From Hemibagrus wyckioides (lineage: Eukaryota; Chordata; Actinopteri; Siluriformes; Bagridae), in assembly GCF_019097595.1 (NCBI RefSeq), contig NC_080728.1, positions 22,720,370 through 22,784,369 of the forward strand: a DNA stretch of 64,000 nucleotides, in the 5' to 3' direction. The notes beneath the pieces were generated by a model. The model worked only from the letters and a program-made list of their open reading frames with translations, did no database searches and was not told the DNA's origin. This document shows positions 53,901 through 62,646 of this stretch, one piece after another; the stretch's first letter is position 1, and the number at the start of each line of letters is the position of its first letter. The position numbers were made by a program, and so were the translations under genes.

Positions 53901-55658
53901 GATGGGGGGAGGGAGATGGGCTTTCCTCAGCCTCCTCAGGAAGTAGAGGCGCTGCTGGGCTTTCTTGGTGATGGAGCTGGTGTTGAGTGACCAGGTGAAG
54001 TTCTCCGCCAGATGGACACCAAGGAATTTGGTGCTCTTGATGATCTCCACCGAGGATCCGTCGATGGACAGTGGAGAATGGTCACTCTGTGCTCTCCTGA
54101 AGTCAACAACCATCTCTTTGGTCTTGTCGACGTTCAGAGACAGGTTGTTGGCTCTGCACCAGGCTGTTAGATGTTGCACCTCCTCTCTGTATGCTGACTC
54201 GTCGTTCTTGCTGATGAGACCCACCATGGTCGTAAGAAGGAATCTAGGAATCTCAAACATTTTTCTCTCAGCCATATCCTGTGGTCTTAGCCACAGTATG
54301 TAGAATTCGAGTCGTGTTCTGGGCTTTATTTTACTTTATTCTAATATGAGACTTGCCAACTGAAACACTGCCAAATGCTATCAAAATAAACATTCAGTCT
54401 TGTGCAGGTAATCAGCACTGACACATGGCACCTGTGCACACTGCTATTTAAACCCCAGTGTTTTTTCAGTCAGCATGTGGACATAGTCTGTGCCATGTAT
54501 CAGAGTGGTAATCTCTCTGAGAGGTAATTTCCTATTCCACCTGATTTTCCTCAGTTCAGGATTTAGAGTTTTATTGAGATTTAGGCCAAGAGTTAGGACT
54601 CTTCCCTCAAAAATCTATTTTGTTACTTTTTTGTCTTCTTAGCTGTACAGACAATGGCCCAGGTAATAGCACCCAATCCAGCCTTACAGAGTCAGTGACT
54701 CCCACAGTTGCTGAGACGTGCTTGCCCCGCCCCCATCATGGTCCTATGCTGGACAACCAAAGGGCTGCAACCCATTCATTCTGCAATGCTTCCCTGTGTT
54801 TGAAATGCAGACTTCCCAGTTTTCTTCAGATAGGGTAAAGATAGCGTAAATGATTGCCCTTTTAACGGGTAGAGCTCTGGGTTACAGGAGTCTGCCAGAA
54901 CCACCGGCAAGACCACCCTGGGATTGATTCATTCATTGCAGCACTGTGGAGCCCTTTTACCAATCTGTTGGGAGGGGTCTGCTTCATTACTCCTCTGGAT
55001 GTGCCAGGGTGCCTGCTCAGTAGCTAATTATACCATTGATTTTCGAATCATGCCAGCTTGTTCAGGCTGGAACAACCAGGCTCTCTAGATGGCTTATGTG
55101 CAGAGTTTCTCTGAGGAGATGAAGGACGAGTTGGCTGCTCATAACCCTTCCAAGGATATAGAGGCCCTGTATATCCTTGCTATCTGCCTTATAACTGCCT
55201 TCAAGAGCGGTGATTAGAGCACCAGGCAAATATGGCAGTCCAACACGGACGTGCCTACAAGAGAAACTTCTCCAGAACCTATTCATCAAGGTGCTGTGGG
55301 ATTACCATCACTCAGACTCTGTGTACAATATTGAATTGCATTTCTCTAAATCTGTTGTAAACTGAAATATTTGAGGGTGAGCAATAATATCTTCCCAAAC
55401 CTTTTCCTCAGTGTTGTACTTCAGGTTCTTACTCCATGTCTTGCAGTGAACTCAGATCAACTGTTTCATGTTAATTCATCACAGAGTAAAATCTGGATAA
55501 GATATGTTAAACTTGACCATTCTTAAGGAAGAATCTTTCCAAAAAGAAATCAGAATCAGGTGAAGGCAACCATGTCTGGTCAAAAAATTATTTCATAACT
55601 TAAATTGCAACTAATGCTAACATATATGTTTAAGCCAATGCTGTAGTTCTGAAATATC

Positions 55659-55706
<48 letters not shown>

Positions 55707-58700
55707 CACTTACTGTATAGTATACAAAAACAAACAAATAAAAAATCATTTGGAAATATTTTGGAAAAAGTTCAAACAAGGGCTCAAAGGTTAGATTATA
55801 TTGAAATATTCCATCACACCTTTATCTCACAGCTTCCTGTTCCTCCTCCTTCAGATGGTCCTAGAAACACATCAGTATCAGTGTCTCCATCTGCTTCAGT
55901 GCTTTTGGGCAGTTCAGTGTCTCTGAGTTGCAGCAGTGATGCAAACCCAGCAGTGCTGAACTACACCTGGTACAGAGAGAACGGAGAGCAGATAGGAACC
56001 GGAAACCATCTCACCATCAACACCACTGATTCTACACACAGAGGTTTATACTACTGTAGAGCTCAAAACCAGCACGGAGATCACAACTCATCTGTGGTCC
56101 TGGATCTTCAGTGTGAGTACAATGCTGGAGCTTTGCTAATGCTACGTCACATGGCTTATACTATCATGGGCCAAGCAGTAGATTCAAAATTCAAGAAGCT
56201 TTATTGTCATTTCAACCACATATAGCTGATGCAGTACAGAGTGAAATGAAACAGCGTTTCTCCAGGACCTGGTGCTACATAAACATACAACAACAAAGTT
56301 CAACATAAAAAACACCACCACAGAGCTAGGACAGAAGTTTGTCTTAGCCACATAAAGTGCACAGTGTGCAGCTAGGTGCAAACAGAGCATAGACAAGACA
56401 GTGCAAAAGACAATAAATACAAGAAAGACAACACAAAAGAACACAGGACACTTAGCGCCGAAAAAGAAAGAAAAGAACATGTGTACTGGAATGTAAGTGA
56501 AATAAGATAAGATAAAGTGAAATGATGTAAAAAAAAAAAAAAAAAAAAAAGTATTGTGCAAAAAAAATTATGCAAAAATACACAGCAGCGGTTGAGGTAG
56601 TGCAAATAGAATAAACATAAATATAACTATAGCAGCGGATGACAGGTAGAGGTAGTGCAGTAAGTATGAACAATATAAATTAAGTGTGTGTGTGTGTGTG
56701 TGTGTGTGCGTCCACACAGTCAAGAGAGAGTGTGTGTGTATCTGTGTGTGAGAGAGACAGAGAGTTAATATACAGTTCAGTCCTGAGTGAGAGAGTGTGT
56801 GTGTGTGTGTGTGAGAGAGAGAGTGTAGAACAGTTCAGTCCAGATTGTTGTGGAGCCTGATGGCTTGAGGAAAGAAATTGTTACACAGTCTGGTTGTGAG
56901 GCCCGAATGCTCTGGTACCTCTTTCCAGATGGCAGGAGGGTGAAGAGTGTGTGTGAGGGGTGTGTGGGGTGTGTAAGAGTGTGTGTGAGGGGTGTGTGGG
57001 GTGTGTAAGAGTGTGTGAGGGGTGTGTGGGGTGTGTAAGAGTGTGTGTGAGGGGTGTGTGGGGTGTGTAAGAGTGTGTGTGAGGGGTGTGTGGGGTGTGT
57101 AAGAGTGTGTGTGAGGGGTGTGTAAGAGTGTGTGTGAGGGGTGTGTGGGGTGTGTAAGAGTGTGTGTGAGGGGTGTGTGGGGTGTGTAAGAGTGTGTGTG
57201 AGGGGTGGGTGGGGTGTGTAAGAGTGTGTGTGAGGGGTGTGTGGGGTGTGTAAGAGTGTGTGTGAGGGGTGGGTGGGGTGTGTAAGAGTGTGTGTGAGGG
57301 GTGTGTAAGAGTGTGTGTGAGGGGTGTGTGGGGTGTGTAAGAGTGTGTGTGAGGGGTGTGTGGGGTGTGTAAGTGTGTGTGTGAGGGGTGTGTGGGGTGT
57401 GTGGGCTGTGTAAGAGTGTGTGAGGGGTGTGTGGGGTGTGTAAGAGTGTGTGTGAGGGGTGTGTGGGGTGTGTAAGAGTGTGTGTGAGGGGTGTGTGGGG
57501 TGTGTAAGAGTGTGTGTGGGGTGTGTAAGAGTGTGTGTGAGGGGTGTGTGGGGTGTGTAAGAGTGTGTGTGAGGGGTGTGTGGGGTGTGTAAGAGTGTGT
57601 GTGAGGGGTGTGTGGGGTGTGTGTAGTGTGTAAGAGTGTGTGTGAGGGGTGTGTGGGCTATGTAAGAGTGTGTGTGAGGGGTGTGTGGGGTGTGTAAAAG
57701 TGTGTGTGAGGGGTGTGAGGGGTGTGTAAGAGTGTGTGTGAGGGGTGTGTAAGAGTGTGTGTGAGGGGTGTGTGGGGTGTGTAAGAGTGTGTGTGGGGGG
57801 GGTGTGGGGTGTGTAAGTGTGTGTGTGAGGGGTGTGTGGGGTGTGTTAGAGTGTGTGTGAGGGGTGTGTAAGAGTGTGTGTGAGGGGTGTGTGGGGTGTG
57901 TAAGAGTGTGTGTGAGGGGTGTGTGGGGTGTGTAAGAGTGTGTGTGAGGGGTGTGTGGGGTGTGTAAGAGTGTGTGTGAGGGGTGTGTGGGGTGTGTAAG
58001 AGTGTGTGTGAGGGGTGTGTAAGAGTGTGTGTGAGGGGTGTGAGGGGTGTGTAAGAGTGTGTGTGAGGGGTGTGTGGGGTGTGTAAGAGTGTGTGTGAGG
58101 GGTGTGTAAGAGTGTGTGTGAGGGGTGTGTGGGGTGTGTAAGAGTGTGTGTGAGGGGTGTGTGGGGTGTGTAAGAGTGTGTGTGAGGGGTGTGTGGGGTG
58201 TGTAAGAGTGTGTGTGAGGGGTGTGTGGGGTGTGTAAGAGTGTGTGTGAGGGGTGTGTAAGAGTGTGTGTGAGGGGTGTGTGGGGTGTGTAAAAGTGTGT
58301 GTGAGGGGTGTGTGGGGTGTGTAAGAGTGTGTGTGAGTGGTGTGTGAGGGGTGTGTGGGGTGTGTAAGAGTGTGTGAGGGGTGTGTGGGGTGTGTAAGAG
58401 TGTGTGTGAGGGGTGTGTGTGTGGGGTGTGTTAGAGTGTGTGTGAGGGGTGTGTGGGGTGTGTAAAAGTGTCTGTGAGGGGTGTGTGGGGTGTGTAAGAG
58501 TGTGTGTGAGGGGTGTGTGTGTGGGGTGTGTAAGAGTGTGTGTGAGGGGTGTGTGGGGTGTGTTAGAGTGTGTGTGAGGGGTGTGTGTCTGTCCTCACTA
58601 TCCCCTGAAGGGTCTTGTGATCTGAGACGGTGCAGTTCCCAAACCAGGCAGTGATGCAGCTGCTCAGGACGCTCTCCATGGTCCATCTGTAGAACACAGT

Positions 58701-60463
58701 CAGGATGGGGGGAGGGAGATGGGCTTTCCTCAGCCTCCTCAGGAAGTAGAGGCGCTGCTGGGCTTTCTTGGTGATGGAGCTGGTGTTGAGTGACCAGGTG
58801 AAGTTCTCCGCCAGATGGACACCAAGGAATTTGGTGCTCTTGATGATCTCCACCGAGGATCCGTCGATGGACAGTGGAGAATGGTCACTCTGTGCTCTCC
58901 TGAAGTCAACAACCATCTCTTTGGTCTTGTCGACGTTCAGAGACAGGTTGTTGGCTCTGCACCAGGCTGTTAGATGTTGCACCTCCTCTCTGTATGCTGA
59001 CTCGTCGTTCTTGCTGATGAGACCCACCACGGTCGTAAGAAGGAATCTAGGAATCTCAAACATTTTTCTCTCAGCCATATCCTGTGGTCTTAGCCACAGT
59101 ATGTAGAATTCGAGTCGTGTTCTGGGCTTTATTTTACTTTATTCTAATATGAGACTTGCCAACTGAAACACTGCCAAATGCTATCAAAATAAACATTCAG
59201 TCTTGTGCAGGTAATCAGCACTGACACATGGCACCTGTGCACACTGCTATTTAAACCCCAGTGTTTTTTCAGTCAGCATGTGGACATAGTCTGTGCCATG
59301 TATCAGAGTGGTAATCTCTCTGAGAGGTAATTTCCTATTCCACCTGATTTTCCTCAGTTCAGGATTTAGAGTTTTATTGAGATTTAGGCCAAGAGTTAGG
59401 ACTCTTCCCTCAAAAATCTATTTTGTTACTTTTTTGTCTTCTTAGCTGTACAGACAATGGCCCAGGTAATAGCACCCAATCCAGCCTTACAGAGTCAGTG
59501 ACTCCCACAGTTGCTGAGACGTGCTTGCCCCGCCCCCATCATGGTCCTATGCTGGACAACCAAAGGGCTGCAACCCATTCATTCTGCAATGCTTCCCTGT
59601 GTTTGAAATGCAGACTTCCCAGTTTTCTTCAGATAGGGTAAAGATAGCGTAAATGATTGCCCTTTTAACGGGTAGAGCTCTGGGTTACAGGAGTCTGCCA
59701 GAACCACCGGCAAGACCACCCTGGGATTGATTCATTCATTGCAGCACTGTGGAGCACTTTTACCAATCTGTTGGGAGGGGTCTGCTTCATTACTCCTCTG
59801 GATGTGCCAGGGTGCCTGCTCAGTAGCTAATTATACCATTGATTTTCGAATCATGCCAGCTTGCTCAGGCTGGAACAACCAGGCTCTCTAGATGGCTTAT
59901 GTGCAGAGTTTCTCTGAGGAGATGAAGGACGAGTTGGCTGCTCATAACCCTTCCAAGGATATAGAGGCCCTGTATATCCTTGCTATCTGCCTTATAACTG
60001 CCTTCAAGAGCGGTGATTAGAGCACCAGGCAAATATGGCAGTCCAACACGGACGTGCCTACAAGAGAAACTTCTCCAGAACCTATTCATCAAGGTGCTGT
60101 GGGATTACCATCACTCAGACTCTGTGTACAATATTGAATTGCATTTCTCTAAATCTGTTGTAAACTGAAATATTTGAGGGTGAGCAATAATATCTTCCCA
60201 AACCTTTTCCTCAGTGTTGTACTTCAGGTTCTTACTCCATGTCTTGCAGTGAACTCAGATCAACTGTTTCATGTTAATTCATCACAGAGTAAAATCTGGA
60301 TAAGATATGTTAAACTTGACCATTCTTAAGGAAGAATCTTTCCAAAAAGAAATCAGAATCAAGTGAAGGCAACCATGTCTGGTCAAAAAATTATTTCATA
60401 ACTTAAATTGCAACTAATGCTAACATATATGTTTAGGCCACTGCTGTAGTTCTGAAATATCTA

Positions 60464-60506
<43 letters not shown>

Positions 60507-62609
60507 CACTTACTGTATAGTATACAAAAACAAACAAATAAAAAATCATTTGGAAATATTTTGGAAAAAGTTCAAACAAGGGCTCAAAGGTTAGATTATA
60601 TTGAAATATTCCATCACACATTTATCTCACAGCTTCCTGTTCCTCCTCCTTCAGATGGTCCTAGAAACACATCAGTATCAGTGTCTCCATCTGCTTCAGT
60701 GCTTTTGGGCAGTTCAGTGTCTCTGAGTTGCAGCAGTGATGCAAACCCAGCAGTGCTGAACTACATCTGGTACAGAGAGAACGGAGAGCAGATAGGAACC
60801 GGAAACCATCTCACCATCAACACCACTGATTCTACACACAGAGGTTTATACTACTGTAGAGCTCAAAACCAGCACGGAGATCACAACTCATCTGTGGTCC
60901 TGGATCTTCAGTGTGAGTATTTGATTCTCATATTTATGGAGTTCAATTTTTAAAAACCCTGAACTTAACACAATCTGAGGGCTTCTTTAAAGTTCTTGTG
61001 GTGCAGCTGTTCAAGAGTTAGGGAACACATGAGAACACATGAGAAAGTTTACATTCAGCCGTTAACTGAGTATTAATTTGAGTATCATGAATTCAGTGTC
61101 CAGACATTCAGGTCCCATGTAAACAGTCCCACAGTCTTCCATTCACATCATATGGGTCACTGTATGAGCCTCAGTGGACAGCAGAGATGCTCTTGGCAAT
61201 GAGAATCCAGGCATGTAGTAGCTGAGTCTGTTCTAGAAAAGGGTGAGACCTATAGAAGATGTAGCGAGTCTTGTTGGTATTCATCCATGGAGGGTTGGGC
61301 AACCGTGTGCTTTCTTCGAGAAACATGAAGCCGACCTCATCACTGAGGTATTTGTGAAAGATATCGGTAATATTCCAGTGATTGCTGTTGCACGGGGATG
61401 CTTGATGTGGGGGGACCAGAAATGTAGGGGAGATTTGTATGGGCTACAGTGGACTGTTAAAGTAAATAAAAGTTGGTGTGAGTTACCGAAGAGTGTCAAC
61501 CCTCTGTTTACTTGTTCGAGGAACATGACAGTCATCTCCTCAAACTGCTGCTGATGGAGCATCACAGTGCCATGTAACACCATCTGAGGAAAGCATGAGC
61601 TCACAGACAGCCATGATTGGCTAATGTTAATCTGACTGACAGGGAGAGAGACTCTGCCCCTCCCACCCAGAGAGCACGGATCATTTTATTGTCCTGACTC
61701 CACAGACAGCTGTGGTATCATCAGGATGTCAGATCTTCTGGATTTAGGGTGAAGGTGTTTCTGTTATGAGACTATTTTTTTAAAATAAAATGTTAATTTT
61801 ATTTTAACAGAATTAACTAATGAAACATCTTTCTGAAGAACTTTTTATTGATAAAAATGAACTTTTTAAAATAAAAATTAACTTTTTATTGTTCTTTGGA
61901 ATTATAAAGGCAATTTGAAGACTTGCTCTCTCTCTCTCTCTCTCTCTCTCTCAGATGCTCCTCAGATCTCTTCCTCCTCCAGCTGTAACAGCACTCAGAC
62001 TTTGATCATGTGTTCCTGTGAGGTTCATGGAAATCCATCTCCTACACTGGAGTGGAGACTCTCTGATCAAACTCCTTCAACCACCAGGGAAGAGTCTGTG
62101 AACAACACAACCTCAAGAAGCTTCATCTCCATTCATCAGTCATTTACAGACATGCTCACTCTGCAGTGTGTTGGCTCCAATAACCTGGGCACTGACACAC
62201 AGATCTTCTACTTTAAGAAAGTTCCTCATCCCTCTGGTAAAGGTTAGAGACACCAAAACATCACTATTTATTTATGAATTAATAATGTATGACTGTAACT
62301 CTGTGTGTTTAATTATTTTAGGTTCAGGTGTGGATGTTCCCTCAGTGCTGATTGGTGCTGCTGTTGGAGCTTCAATAATGATGATGCTGTGTGGTTTATT
62401 CCTGTGTGTGAGGTGTGTTTCTCTAAAAATGTTTACTTTTACTCTATTAACACAGAAGTTATTGCTAATTATTAATGTATTATTCCACATCTGTTTTAAT
62501 GTAATATTATAAATCAACACAAACTTTTTGTTTATATTTTCAGGAACTCAAATATGTCTGGACAGAGAAATGCAGCAGGACTCGTTTTAAATGAGAGGGT
62601 TAGTGTGAA

Positions 62610-62646
<37 letters not shown>

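Larger units (their letters stand above)
51432..54235 (-). mobile_element. Unit 7: L2-type LINE fragment with internal minisatellite
   Basis: Standard copy; the unit is short (4749 bp) because its minisatellite is short. Confidence 0.85.
56181..59038 (-). mobile_element. Unit 8: L2-type LINE fragment with internal minisatellite
   Basis: Left part is the standard interior type (units 2-4). The last LINE-bearing unit of the array. Confidence 0.85.
18027..60912 (+). repeat. Tandem array of nine Ig exons and eight matching introns
   Basis: Exon-to-exon distances are 7479, 5166, 5072, 5129, 5097, 5136, 4749 and 4800 bp. Each repeated intron has, in order, about 70 bp of intron, a minus-strand L2 LINE fragment containing a 32-bp minisatellite, a Ty3/gypsy gag remnant, a TAA tract, and the next acceptor. 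Copies 2-8 of the exon share upstream intron sequence that copy 1 lacks. Copy 9 lacks the LINE-bearing sequence downstream, diverging just after GTGAGTA. The repeated unit is therefore intron plus exon, probably spread by unequal crossing-over between exons. Confidence 0.95.
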
